Positions 7,283 to 17,074 of a stretch of DNA of 64,000 nucleotides are shown here, piece after piece. The stretch lies in the NCBI GenBank assembly GCA_036004405.1, contig DASYRM010000065.1, forward strand, positions 24,113-88,112, given 5' to 3'. Position numbers and translations under genes: made by a program. The notes below the pieces were generated by a model. That model saw only the letters and a program-made list of their open reading frames with translations. It was not told the DNA's origin and made no database searches. This stretch comes from DASYRM01 sp036004405 (GTDB lineage: Bacteria > Acidobacteriota > Vicinamibacteria > Vicinamibacterales > UBA2999). Within the stretch, counting starts at the first letter, position 1, and each line of letters opens with the position of its first letter.

Positions 7283-9683
7283 GATTTCTGCGGTCACGCT
7301 GCGCGCCATCGAGTTCGACCGCATCGTGTCGATCGTCGCGGGCCTCGCGGTCACGCCGAGTGGACGCGAGCGGCTCGAGGCGATGGCACCGATGACGGAG
7401 CCGTCGCGCGTGGCCGCGGCACAGGCGGCTACGAGCGAGGGCGTGCGCTTCCTGGCGGTGTCGCCCGGCTTTCCGCTGCGCGCGCCGTCGGAGCTCGAGG
7501 CGATCCTGGACGGCCTGCAGATCGAAGGACGCGCGCTGGAACCGCTCGGCCTGCTGGGTCTCGCCGACTATCTCGAGTCGATCGAAGCCACGCGCCGCGT
7601 CGTCGCCTCGGCCACCGAGCCGTATCCGATCCTGAAGCGGCTGGTTGAAGCGATCGCGTCGTTCGGCGGCGAAATCGCCGCGGTGCGGCGCAAGATCGAA
7701 CCCTCCGGCGAAGTGGCCGACAACGCCAGCCCGGCGCTCGCGAGCATTCGCGACCGCCTGCGCCGGCAGAAGTCGAAGCTGCGATCGACGCTCGAATCGT
7801 TCCTGCGCGAGCGCGACACCGCGAAGTACCTGCAGGAGCAGGTCGTCACCGACCGCAACGGGCGCTACGTGCTGATGGTGCGCGCCGAGCACCGCGGGTC
7901 GATTCCCGGCATCGTACACGGCGCCTCGGCCAGCGGCCAGAGCCTGTTCCTGGAACCGCTCGGCACCGTGGAGATCAACAACGACGTCGTCGAGCTCGAG
8001 GAAAAGGAAGCCGTCGAAGTACGGCGCATCCTGCTCGAGCTCACCGACACCTTCCGGGCCCGTCCCGAGGATCTCGAGCGGACCTTCGAGATGGCCACCG
8101 AGCTCGACACCATCCAGGCGCGGGCGCGATTCTCGCAGACGACCGGCGGCGTCGAGCCGCTGATCGTCCCCGACGGCGCGTTCGAGCTGCGCGCGGCGCG
8201 GCATCCGCTCCTGACCTCGAAAGCCGTGCCGGTGGACGTGCTGATGACGCCGCCCACCCGCGTGTTGATCATCGCGGGGCCGAACACCGGCGGCAAGACC
8301 GTGGCGCTCAAAACCGCGGGCCTCTTTGCGGCGATGGCGCAGGCGGGCCTGCACCTCCCCGCCGACAAGGGCACGAAGCTGCCGGTCTTCAAGAGCCTGT
8401 TCGCCGACATCGGCGACGAGCAGTCGATCTCCGCCAGCCTCAGCACCTTCTCCGCGCACATCACCAACGTCGTCTCGATGGACCGCGGCCTGGCGCTGCC
8501 GGCGCTCGTGCTCCTCGACGAGGTGGGCGCGGGCACCGACCCGGCCGAGGGCGGGGCGCTCGGCACGGCGGTCATCGACCACTTCCGGAAGCGCGGCGCG
8601 CACCTGGTGGCGACCACCCACTTCGACGTGCTCAAGACGTACGCGTCCACCACCGAGGGGGTCGAGAGCGCCGCCTTCGGCTTCGACCCTTCCACGTTCG
8701 CGCCCACCTACCGCCTCGTGTACGGCTCGCCCGGCCGCAGCCTCGCCATCGAGATCGCGTCGCGCCTGGGGATGCCGGCCAGCGTCGTCGCCGCCGCGCG
8801 CGGCAACCTGTCGGAGCGCGAGTCGCAGCTGCAGGCCCATCTCGACCGGGTGGACAGCGAGCTGCACGGGCTCGAAGCCGAACGCCGCGCCGTCACCCAG
8901 GAACGCGCGGCGCTGGCGGAGAACGAACGCAAACTGCGGTCGCGCGAGGCGGCGGTGAAGGATCGCGAGCTCGCGGCCCGCCGGCGGCTCGAGGCAAAGC
9001 TCGACGATCAGGTGCGCCAGGCCCGCAAGGAGATCGACGCCATCATCGAAGGGCTGAAGGCCAAGGCGACCGTGCTGCGCGACAAGACCGGGCAGCGCTC
9101 GGCCCCCGCCATCAGCACGGGCGTGGCCGGTGCGGCGCGGGCCGAAGCGCGCGACGCGCTCGACGCCGCGCTGGCCAGGGTGAAGGATGGCGCCGGCGAG
9201 CTGCCCGCGCCGGAGCCGGCGGAGCCGGCGAAGCCGGGCGAGCTCCAGGTCGGCTCGCGAGTGGAGGTCGCTCCGTTCGGGCTCACGGGGGTGGTGCTCG
9301 AACTCCACGGCAAGCACGCGGACATCGACATGAACGGCAAGCGGCTGCGAGCTACGGTGGCCGACTTGCGCGTGATCAGCGGGCCGGCCGCCAGGGCGGC
9401 CGTGCGCGTGAACGTGGAGCTGCAGCCGCGCTCGGGTTCGCTGTCCGAACTGAACCTGATCGGCTGCACCGTGGACGAAGCGCTCGAGCGGGCAGGGCGG
9501 TTCCTGGACGAGACGATGTTCACCGATCAACGATCGGTACGCGTGGTGCACGGCTACGGCACCGGGCAGCTGCGCCGCGCGATCGCCGGCTTCCTCAAGC
9601 ATCATCCGCTCGTCGCCCACTTCGAGGAAGCGCCCCCGGGCCAGGGCGGCGGCGGCGTGACCGTGGTCGAGCTCAAGGAGTAG
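7275..9683 (+). CDS. mutS2: MutS2 family ATPase/endonuclease
   Basis: The 802-residue protein has the MutS2 order: an N-terminal core and clamp region, an ABC-type ATPase (Walker A GPNTGGKT at 335-342, STFSAHI, Walker B LVLLDEVGAGTDP near 411), a long charged coiled coil (about 510-620) and a C-terminal Smr domain from about 725 with HGYGTGQLR. It lacks the mismatch-binding domain I of MutS. MutS2 proteins are linked to suppression of recombination and, in Bacillus, to rescue of collided ribosomes (RqcU). The ATG lies inside the last codons of larB, so the two genes are probably co-translated, and dnaG follows after 12 bases. Confidence 0.97.
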   Translation: MAEISAVTLRAIEFDRIVSIVAGLAVTPSGRERLEAMAPMTEPSRVAAAQAATSEGVRFLAVSPGFPLRAPSELEAILDGLQIEGRALEPLGLLGLADYLESIEATRRVVASATEPYPILKRLVEAIASFGGEIAAVRRKIEPSGEVADNASPALASIRDRLRRQKSKLRSTLESFLRERDTAKYLQEQVVTDRNGRYVLMVRAEHRGSIPGIVHGASASGQSLFLEPLGTVEINNDVVELEEKEAVEVRRILLELTDTFRARPEDLERTFEMATELDTIQARARFSQTTGGVEPLIVPDGAFELRAARHPLLTSKAVPVDVLMTPPTRVLIIAGPNTGGKTVALKTAGLFAAMAQAGLHLPADKGTKLPVFKSLFADIGDEQSISASLSTFSAHITNVVSMDRGLALPALVLLDEVGAGTDPAEGGALGTAVIDHFRKRGAHLVATTHFDVLKTYASTTEGVESAAFGFDPSTFAPTYRLVYGSPGRSLAIEIASRLGMPASVVAAARGNLSERESQLQAHLDRVDSELHGLEAERRAVTQERAALAENERKLRSREAAVKDRELAARRRLEAKLDDQVRQARKEIDAIIEGLKAKATVLRDKTGQRSAPAISTGVAGAARAEARDALDAALARVKDGAGELPAPEPAEPAKPGELQVGSRVEVAPFGLTGVVLELHGKHADIDMNGKRLRATVADLRVISGPAARAAVRVNVELQPRSGSLSELNLIGCTVDEALERAGRFLDETMFTDQRSVRVVHGYGTGQLRRAIAGFLKHHPLVAHFEEAPPGQGGGGVTVVELKE

Positions 9684-9695
9684 AGTTCCCTTCCC

Positions 9696-11471
9696 TTGCC
9701 GCTGTTCCCCCAGCAATTCGTCGACGACCTGAAGCACCACGCCGACATCGTGGTGGTGATCGGCGACTACGTGTCGCTGAAGAAGAGTGGCGCCACCTAC
9801 AAGGGGCTCTGCCCGTTCCACGGCGAGAAGACGCCGTCCTTTCACGTCAACCGCGACAAGGGCTTCTTCCACTGCTTCGGCTGCGGCGTGGGCGGCGACG
9901 TGTTCAAGTTCCTCGAGCTGCACGACAAGGTGGGCTTTGCCGACGCCGTGAAGCAGCTGGCCGGGCGATTCGGCATGGCGCTGCCCGAGCTCGAACAGAG
10001 CGACGAGCAGCGGGCCAGCTCCGCGGAGCGCGAGACGCTGCTCAAGATTCACGAGTCGGCCGCCGCCTGGTTCCGGCAGCAGCTGGGCACGCCGGCCGCG
10101 TCGCGCGCCCAGGCATTGGTGGATTCGCGCGGGGTGACCGCCGCCACCAGCGAAAAGCTCAACCTCGGCTTTGCACCGCCCGGTCGGGACCAGCTCAAGC
10201 GGGCGCTCCTCGAGCAGGGCTATTCGCAGGCACTCCTCGTCCGGTCCGGTCTGGTGGTGCAGCGCGATGACGGAACCGTGATCGACCGGTTCCGGAACCG
10301 GCTGATGATCCCCATCTGCCGCGATACCGGCGCCGTGATCGCCTTCGGAGGGCGGGCGCTCGAAGCCGACCAGCAGCCGAAATATTTGAACTCACCTGAA
10401 ACCCCCATCTATTCCAAGAGTCGAACCTTGTACGGGCTGAACCTGGCCAAGGCGGCCATCCGCCAGAGCCAGTTCACCGTGATGGTGGAGGGCTACTTCG
10501 ACTTCGCCCAGGTGTTCCAGGCAGGCGTCCAGAACGTCGTGGCCTCGTGCGGGACGGCGTTGACGCCTCAGCAGGCGCAATATCTGGCCAGGTTCGCCAA
10601 GAAAGTGGTGCTCAGCTTCGACCCGGACGCGGCCGGCCAGGGCGCCACCTTCAAGTCGTGCGAAATGCTTGTCGAGGAAGGCTTTGAGGTGAACGTGGCG
10701 ACGCTTCCGGCGAAGCAGGACCCCGACACGTTCATTCAGCGCCAAGGCGGCCACGCCTACGGTGAACGTTTGAAGGGGTCACAGCCGTATCTTGAGTACC
10801 TGCTGGAGCAGGTGGCCGGCCGCCACGACCTGAAGAACGACGAAGGCCGGGTCAAGTTTCTCGGGGAAATGCTGACCATCGCCGCCCGGATCCCGGATGT
10901 CACCATGCGGGATCGTTTTGCGGATCGCCTGGCATTCAAAGCCCAGGTGACCGACGGGGTGGTGCGCGACGAAATCAGGAAGGCCGCCGTCCAGCGCCAG
11001 ACCACGATTACCAAACGGGTATTTCCCGGTCTGGCCGCCGCGAGCCTCGGGAACGCGACCAAGGCCGAGAAAGGCCTCATCTGGCTGCTCGTGCACGACC
11101 CAGGGAAAGCCCTGGCTGCACTCGACGAGCTCGAGCCGGCCGACCTGAAGGGGCTGGCGTCCAGCTCTGTGCTGGATCTCGCGAAGAAACTGAAGGAAAA
11201 TAGTAAGTTCTCGCCCACACTTTTCCTCGACCACAGCTTGTCTGAGGCGCCGTACATCACCGGCATCGCGAGCGAGAGCGAACCGCACGTCCATGACGCG
11301 ACGGAGTGCGTAAGAGAGTTGAAGCGTCGCCGCTACAGCCGCGAGGTGGCAGCGGTGCAACAGGAGATCGATCGGCTGCAGCAGAGTGGGGTGCCCGAGA
11401 CGCCCGGCCAGCTGGACGCGCTCCTGTGGAAGAAGCACGAACTGATTCAGAAGATGCAGGCGCTGGCCTAG
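9696..11471 (+). CDS. dnaG: DNA primase DnaG
   Basis: The 591-residue primase makes RNA primers at the replication fork. The N-terminal CHC2 zinc finger uses C39, H42, C60 and C63 (CPFHGEKTPSFH, FHCFGCG). It is followed by the primase catalytic core (FRNRLMIPI, IAFGGRAL) and a TOPRIM domain with VEGYFD and SFDPDAAG. The C-terminal third is the helicase-interaction part and is poorly conserved. The only start that fits the family N-terminus is TTG at 9696. It lies between mutS2 and rpoD, matching the widespread dnaG-rpoD macromolecular synthesis arrangement. Confidence 0.97.
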   Translation: MPLFPQQFVDDLKHHADIVVVIGDYVSLKKSGATYKGLCPFHGEKTPSFHVNRDKGFFHCFGCGVGGDVFKFLELHDKVGFADAVKQLAGRFGMALPELEQSDEQRASSAERETLLKIHESAAAWFRQQLGTPAASRAQALVDSRGVTAATSEKLNLGFAPPGRDQLKRALLEQGYSQALLVRSGLVVQRDDGTVIDRFRNRLMIPICRDTGAVIAFGGRALEADQQPKYLNSPETPIYSKSRTLYGLNLAKAAIRQSQFTVMVEGYFDFAQVFQAGVQNVVASCGTALTPQQAQYLARFAKKVVLSFDPDAAGQGATFKSCEMLVEEGFEVNVATLPAKQDPDTFIQRQGGHAYGERLKGSQPYLEYLLEQVAGRHDLKNDEGRVKFLGEMLTIAARIPDVTMRDRFADRLAFKAQVTDGVVRDEIRKAAVQRQTTITKRVFPGLAAASLGNATKAEKGLIWLLVHDPGKALAALDELEPADLKGLASSSVLDLAKKLKENSKFSPTLFLDHSLSEAPYITGIASESEPHVHDATECVRELKRRRYSREVAAVQQEIDRLQQSGVPETPGQLDALLWKKHELIQKMQALA

Positions 11472-11495
11472 ACGCCGGCGCCAAGGAGCACGCCC

Positions 11496-13196
<1,701 letters not shown>

Positions 13197-13201
13197 CGTA
13201 C

Positions 13202-13257
13202 GTGGGGCCACCTTCAGGTGACCCGTCTGCGTAGGAGCCGCCTTCAGGCGGCCCGTC
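13202..13257. repeat. Two REP-like palindromes with TTCA loops
   Basis: Units at 13202-13227 and 13231-13257 both read GTRGG, stem, TTCA, stem, CCCGTC. The second differs from the reverse complement of the 19895-19921 unit at a single base. Stems are GGCCACC/GGTGACC (one mismatch) and GCCGCC/GGCGGC. They lie just after rpoD and before the tRNA promoter region, and might slow or stop transcription, although no T-run follows. Confidence 0.75.
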
Positions 13258-13262
13258 TTCTG

Positions 13263-13268
13263 TACAAT
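13263..13268 (+). promoter_or_regulatory. Possible -10 box of tRNA-Ile2
   Basis: TACAAT (five of six matches to TATAAT) ends seven bases before the first tRNA base, so a transcript could start at or one base before the mature 5' end. No good -35 is visible because a REP palindrome occupies that position. Confidence 0.4.
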
Positions 13269-13275
13269 CCCTCCG

Positions 13276-13351
13276 GGGCCCGTAGCTCAGTGGTTAGAGC
13301 GGCCGGCTCATAATCGGTTGGTCCCTGGTTCGAATCCAGGCGGGCCCACCA
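13276..13351 (+). tRNA. tRNA-Ile2(CAT), with encoded CCA
   Basis: A complete cloverleaf can be folded: acceptor stem GGGCCCG/CGGGCCC, D arm GCTC/GAGC, anticodon stem with loop CTCATAA (anticodon CAT), T arm with GGTTCGAATCC and an encoded CCA at 13349-13351. The anticodon arm and overall sequence closely resemble Escherichia coli ileX rather than initiator or elongator tRNA-Met. The cytosine is therefore expected to be converted to lysidine by TilS so that it reads AUA. This identity is by resemblance; a formal tRNA classifier would settle it. Confidence 0.9.
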
Positions 13352-13428
13352 ACCTGCACCAGCACACGGAGGTTTGCCATCAGTTTCATCTGGCAAACCC
13401 TCGGTGTGCTCTGATGTTGGTGGGCCCG
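13341..13428 (+). other. Extended hairpin that includes the tRNA 3' end
   Basis: The 13 bases at 13341-13353 (the 3' acceptor strand, CCA and AC) are perfectly complementary to 13416-13428. Inside, AGCACAC (13361-13367) pairs with GTGTGCT (13404-13410) and GGTTTGCCA (13371-13379) pairs with TGGCAAACC (13391-13399) around an 11-base loop. The precursor could form an 88-nt stem-loop competing with the acceptor stem. It may be a terminator or processing signal. Confidence 0.75.
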
Positions 13429-13453
13429 CCACGGCGGGCTCTATTCCTTTTGC
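13424..13453 (+). terminator. Possible intrinsic terminator after tRNA-Ile2
   Basis: GCCCGC and GCGGGC form a six-base stem with a four-base loop, followed by a T-rich run TCTATTCCTTTT. It overlaps the right arm of the extended hairpin, so the two structures would be alternatives. The convergent FkbM gene ends at 13499. Confidence 0.5.
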
Positions 13454-13498
13454 GCCGTTGGCTCCGCCAACGACGCGGGCCCGCAGGCGGGACGCTAT

Positions 13499-14341
13499 TT
13501 ATCTTGCACGGACGAAGGTCATGTCCGTGGTATTTCCGTGCGCCTGGCTGTCCACCGGAACCAGACCGCTGCGTTTCAGCGTCTCCAGGATCCGTCGACC
13601 GCTCGAGGAGCTGTCACGCGCCTCGATATGGATCTCGCGGAGCTCGGGCCTCTGCAGGGTCCGGGCAGCCCCGGCAAGGATATCCTCCGAGAGTCCGGGC
13701 ACATCGATCTTGATGTAGCGCGGACACGGCAAGCCGTGTTCTTCGACGAGTTGGTCCATCGAGAAGATCAGCGCCGCCTGTCTGCCGCGGTAGCCACGGT
13801 GTTCCTTGTTCCGGAAGCCGAAGGAGTCCGCAGGAGCGAACTGCGACACCTCGAGGGTGGCCAGCGAGTTGTGATGGCCAAGACCTGCCAGCAGACACTG
13901 CACCCGGTCGTCGAAGCCGTTGGCCTCGCAGTTTGCCGTGAGCAGAAAGTAGTTCACGGCGGCGGGCTCGAACGCGACCACCCTGGTATCGCCGCGAAGC
14001 GCGGCATACAGCGTGTACACGCCAACGTTCGCGCCGACGTCCCAGAACACGCTGCCAGGTTCGAACCGGTCGATCCAGTCGATGGTCAACGGCTGCTTGG
14101 TCAGCATCGTCATGCCGCGGCCGGCGCCGCTCCGGCCCAGCGTGACGAACGACAGCTTCCCTTGCGGCGTCTCCATCGTCACCGTCGTCGAGAGGAGCAC
14201 TTGCGTGAGATGGCCCTGCAGGCGGGCGCGCACGGAATCCGGCAGGAGCTGCAGCCGGTAGAGCAACAGCTTGAACTGTTTCTTGATGTAGGTGACCTCT
14301 GGATCCTCGGGCTCTTCCTGTTCGTCTGCGCGTTTGACCAT
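13499..14341 (-). CDS. FkbM family SAM-dependent methyltransferase
   Basis: The 280-residue protein contains a Rossmann methyltransferase fold with the SAM-binding motif FWDVGANVGVYTL, the acidic loop VVAFEPAAVN and the family motif PRYIKIDVPG near residue 225. FkbM-type enzymes O-methylate sugars, lipids or natural products; the substrate is not evident here. The start is uncertain: ATG at 14341 (MVKRADEQEE) is used, and an in-frame ATG at 14377 would add 12 residues. Neither has a clear Shine-Dalgarno sequence. It stands alone between the tRNA on one side and the divergent zinc-ribbon gene on the other. Confidence 0.85.
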   Translation of the reverse strand: MVKRADEQEEPEDPEVTYIKKQFKLLLYRLQLLPDSVRARLQGHLTQVLLSTTVTMETPQGKLSFVTLGRSGAGRGMTMLTKQPLTIDWIDRFEPGSVFWDVGANVGVYTLYAALRGDTRVVAFEPAAVNYFLLTANCEANGFDDRVQCLLAGLGHHNSLATLEVSQFAPADSFGFRNKEHRGYRGRQAALIFSMDQLVEEHGLPCPRYIKIDVPGLSEDILAGAARTLQRPELREIHIEARDSSSSGRRILETLKRSGLVPVDSQAHGNTTDMTFVRAR

Positions 14342-14458
14342 CAGAGGAGTACTACAATAGCGGGCCGACCGGGTCATGTCGAACTCGACCGGGTCGGTGG
14401 ATGTGTCTCTGGTAATTCCTGTCCTCCCTCGGCACCAAGGCGGATAAACTGAAAAGCG

Positions 14459-15205
14459 ATGTCGCCCGAGCTCGAACGACTGATCCAGCTGCAACACCTC
14501 GAATCCGCCATGGCCGAGGCCCGTGCGCGGATTGCGGCCCACCCGCAACTCCTGGCCGAGGCCGATGCCAGGCTCGCCGAAGCCGACCGCGTCGTGCAGG
14601 AGGCGACGCAGCACCTCAAGGACGCCCAGGACGCGCGGCGCGACAGTGAGAAAGACGCCGCCGTCTACCAGGGCCGCCTCACCAAGTTCAAGGACCAGCT
14701 CTCCGCCGTCAAAACCAACCGCGAATACCAGGCCATGCAGCACGAAATCGAGACCGCGCAGAAAGATCTGAGCGCGGCCGAGGAGAAGGTGCTCGAGCGC
14801 ATGATGGAGATCGACCAGCTGACGGCCGACGTCAAGCAGGCCGAGACGACCAGAGCGGCGCAGAAGAAGACGGTGGACGCCGACAAGGCGGTGCTGACCA
14901 CGGAGCTGGCCGCGGAAGAAAAGCGCCTGGCCGAGAAGACGGCGGAGCGGACGGCGCTCGTGGGGTCGCTCGAGCCGCGGTTGATGGCGCTCTTCGAGCA
15001 GGTCGCCAAGGTGCGCAAAGGCGTCGCGCTCTCGATGGCCACTCGAGACGGTCTCTGCTCGGCCTGCCACGTGCGCATGCGTCCGCAGGTGTTCCAGCAG
15101 GTGCGGCAGAACGACAGCGTCCTGCAATGCGACAGCTGCCAGCGGATCCTCTACTGGGTGCCCCCGCCCGCACCGAGCCCGCCGCCCGTCACCATCGGAT
15201 CATGA
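14459..15205 (+). CDS. Coiled-coil protein with C-terminal C4 zinc ribbon
   Basis: The 248-residue protein is almost wholly predicted coiled coil from residue 1 to about 190, rich in A, E, K and Q heptads. It ends in a zinc ribbon with CSACH and CDSC pairs separated by about 20 residues. This is the zf-RING_7 (CT398-like) family, common in bacteria and of unclear molecular role. RNase H follows after ten bases, a frequent neighbour arrangement, so the two are probably one transcript. The C-terminal proline-rich tail (PPPAPSPPP) is not conserved. Confidence 0.85.
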   Translation: MSPELERLIQLQHLESAMAEARARIAAHPQLLAEADARLAEADRVVQEATQHLKDAQDARRDSEKDAAVYQGRLTKFKDQLSAVKTNREYQAMQHEIETAQKDLSAAEEKVLERMMEIDQLTADVKQAETTRAAQKKTVDADKAVLTTELAAEEKRLAEKTAERTALVGSLEPRLMALFEQVAKVRKGVALSMATRDGLCSACHVRMRPQVFQQVRQNDSVLQCDSCQRILYWVPPPAPSPPPVTIGS

Positions 15206-15215
15206 ACGGCGTCTC

Positions 15216-15623
15216 GTGAGCTCCGCCACCGCCCACGTGGACGGCGGCTCGCGCGGCAATCCCGGTCCCGCAGGCTACGGCGTGCACATCACGCGCGACG
15301 ACGGCTCCATCGTCGATCTCAAGCAGTCGATCGGTGTGGCCACCAACAACATCGCCGAATACAACGGCCTCGTCGCGGCGCTCCGCTGGGCCGTAGAGCA
15401 GGGTGTGCGCGTGCTGCACGTCAAGGCGGACTCGGAGCTGATGATCAAGCAGATGCGCGGGGAGTACCGCGTGAAGAACCCCGGACTGCAACCGCTGTAC
15501 GAAGAGGCCCGCCGGCTCGCCAGACAACTCGAGCGAGTGAGATTCGAGCACGTGCGGCGCGAATTCAACCAGGACGCCGACCGGCTGGCCAACGAAGCGA
15601 TGGACGAGGCCTCGCCGTCCTGA
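15216..15623 (+). CDS. rnhA: Ribonuclease HI-like protein
   Basis: The 135-residue protein has the RNase H fold with acidic active-site residues D9 (HVDGGSRGNPG), E48 (NIAEYNGL), D72 (KADSELMIKQM) and D122 (NQDADRLANEA). It lacks the basic protrusion of E. coli RNase HI, as in the shorter Bacillus- and archaeal-type enzymes. It would cut RNA in RNA-DNA hybrids. The start is GTG at 15216. After the TGA stop, the same frame continues for 45 strongly coding-like codons to a second TGA; see the next entry. Confidence 0.92.
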   Translation: MSSATAHVDGGSRGNPGPAGYGVHITRDDGSIVDLKQSIGVATNNIAEYNGLVAALRWAVEQGVRVLHVKADSELMIKQMRGEYRVKNPGLQPLYEEARRLARQLERVRFEHVRREFNQDADRLANEAMDEASPS

Positions 15624-15761
15624 TCCCCTGTTCGGGGCCCCCAGTTCCCTCTGGCCACCACGCTCACGGCCACCGGACTTTTCGCCGGCCAGACCGTCAC
15701 GTTCCCGTTCGACGAGCTCGCCAGGCCCGCGCGCCAGGCGCTGTCCGGCTGCTTCCGCTGA
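15624..15761 (+). pseudogene. In-frame coding-like tail after the RNase H stop
   Basis: Directly after the RNase H TGA, the same frame runs 45 codons to TGA at 15759-15761 with almost every third base G or C. Its translation (ATTLTATGLFAGQTVTFPFD and onward) looks like real protein, but there is no start codon with a ribosome site. It may be the severed C-terminus of an older longer RNase H gene or a remnant of another gene. I do not recognise the fragment. Confidence 0.45.
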
Positions 15762-15776
15762 CGTGGCAGCGGGCCC

Positions 15777-16565
15777 TCAGGCCCGCCCGCACCGGATCGC
15801 GGCCACCAGCCGCCCTGCCTGCTCCTTCTCAGCGCGGTACGACGTCAGCACGTCGAGGTGCATGGCGGTGCAGAGGCCGGACAGGTGCACCTGTTCCTCG
15901 GGAACGCCGGCCAGCATCAGCTGATCGCGGTTGGCGCCCGCCACGTCGAGGCGCAGCGGATTCCGCGCCCGCGATCCGCGCGGCGGCGGCGTGGACGTGA
16001 ACCAGCGATCGATCAGGTGGCGCGCGTAGCCGGCGGACGCGAAGGCGTCCACCAGCTCGGGTCCCACCTCGTAACAGCAGACGCCGATGCTCGGCCCGAT
16101 CGCCGCCACCAGGTCTTCGGGCCGCGCTCCGAACTCCTCCCCCAGCGCGCCGACGGCAGCCCCGGCGGCGCCGGCGCAGGTGCCGCGCCAGCCAGCGTGC
16201 ACGGCCGCCACCGCGCCCGTCTCCCGATCGGCAATCAGAATCGGCACGCAGTCGGCGGCGCGCACCGCGACCGCTACCTCGGGGGCATTCGACACCAGGA
16301 TGTCAGCCTCGGGCCGATCGCCGGCCGCAAGGGGGTCGCCGCCCCTCACCGCCACATGGGCCCGGCCGTGCACCTGATTCACCTGCACGAGGCGCCGCGC
16401 GCCGAGCGAGGCCGTCAGCGCGGCGGCCTGCGTGTCCGACGACAACTCCAGTTGACGGGTGGAGAACAGGTGCGGCGCGACGCCGTCGAGCGCGCGGCAG
16501 CGCAGCGCATGTCCCCACGGCGCGTCGATCCAATAGAAGGGCTCGGGAACGGCGGGAAGCGTCAT
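15777..16565 (-). CDS. pgeF: YfiH/PgeF family purine nucleoside phosphorylase (polyphenol oxidase family)
   Basis: The 262-residue protein has the family metal-site motifs: histidine in QVNQVHG, cysteine in RAADCVPIL and histidine in AVHAGWRGT, plus IGPSIGVCCYEVG. Members once called laccase or polyphenol oxidase act as purine nucleoside phosphorylases or adenosine deaminases, and PgeF edits misincorporated L-serine in peptidoglycan precursors. ATG at 16565 is preferred because family homology begins there and a TATAAT box sits at the right distance upstream; ATGs at 16586 and 16616 would overlap acpS. It is divergent from acpS, with 19 bases between start codons. Confidence 0.88.
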   Translation of the reverse strand: MTLPAVPEPFYWIDAPWGHALRCRALDGVAPHLFSTRQLELSSDTQAAALTASLGARRLVQVNQVHGRAHVAVRGGDPLAAGDRPEADILVSNAPEVAVAVRAADCVPILIADRETGAVAAVHAGWRGTCAGAAGAAVGALGEEFGARPEDLVAAIGPSIGVCCYEVGPELVDAFASAGYARHLIDRWFTSTPPPRGSRARNPLRLDVAGANRDQLMLAGVPEEQVHLSGLCTAMHLDVLTSYRAEKEQAGRLVAAIRCGRA

Positions 16566-16584
16566 GTAGGATCGGGGCGAGCCC

Positions 16585-16965
16585 ATGGACATTATAGGGA
16601 GCGGCATGGACGCCATGGAGATCCAGCGGATTGCCGACAGCCTCGAGCGCTACGGCGACCGCTTCCTCCGCCACGTTTTCACCGAAGGCGAAATTGCCTA
16701 TTGCCGCCGCAAGCGCGACTTCGCCTCGTCGTTTGCGGCCCGCTTTGCCGCCAAGGAAGCGGCGATGAAGGCGCTCGGCACCGGCTTCTCGCGCGGCGTC
16801 TACTGGAGCGGCATCGAGGTCGTGCGGCGTCACGGGCCGCCGCAACTGCAGTTTCACGCCGGCGCGCTCGAACGCTTCCAGGCGCTGGGCGCCACCAGCT
16901 CGCTGCTGACGCTCACGCACTCCCGCGAGTTGTCGATCGCTCACGTGCTGCTGATGCGCGATTGA
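16585..16965 (+). CDS. acpS: Holo-[acyl-carrier-protein] synthase AcpS
   Basis: The 126-residue enzyme transfers 4'-phosphopantetheine from CoA to the serine of acyl carrier protein. The N-terminus IIGSGMDAMEIQRI matches the family GxGxDxxEI motif with metal-binding D9, and FAAKEAAMKAL supplies E58 and K57. The C-terminal strand TLTHSRELSIAHVLL is also typical. Length is normal. ATG at 16585 fits the family start exactly. The gene is divergent from pgeF; a 109-base gap without recognisable features separates it from the next gene. Confidence 0.95.
   Translation: MDIIGSGMDAMEIQRIADSLERYGDRFLRHVFTEGEIAYCRRKRDFASSFAARFAAKEAAMKALGTGFSRGVYWSGIEVVRRHGPPQLQFHAGALERFQALGATSSLLTLTHSRELSIAHVLLMRD
16591..16596 (-). 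promoter_or_regulatory. Possible -10 box of pgeF inside acpS
   Basis: The minus strand reads TATAAT, placing a start of transcription near 16584 and a leader of about 20 bases before the ATG at 16565. It lies within codons 3-4 of the divergent acpS. No good -35 hexamer is seen. Confidence 0.4.
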
Positions 16966-17074
16966 GCGCGCGGCACCAAAGCCCCTTCCTGCCGCCACTT
17001 GTGGCAACAGTCTCGACACGCCGCGGCCGGAGCGCGGCTTGCGTTCCCCTGGGCGACAACCCGCGGAGGACGCC

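Noticed and set aside
7269..10052. A 927-codon minus-strand open frame opposite mutS2 and dnaG
   Set aside because: It is antisense to two well-conserved genes, is rich in R, H, A, G and Q, and has no recognisable domain. Long antisense frames are common at this GC content.
13276..13428. tRNA-Ile2 as an integration site with an attached mobile island
   Set aside because: The complementarity downstream is inverted, not a direct att-like repeat, and no integrase or mobile cargo lies next to it.
13318..13718. Short plus-strand frames after the tRNA
   Set aside because: They cross the tRNA hairpin and lie antisense to the FkbM gene, without start sites or recognisable sequence.
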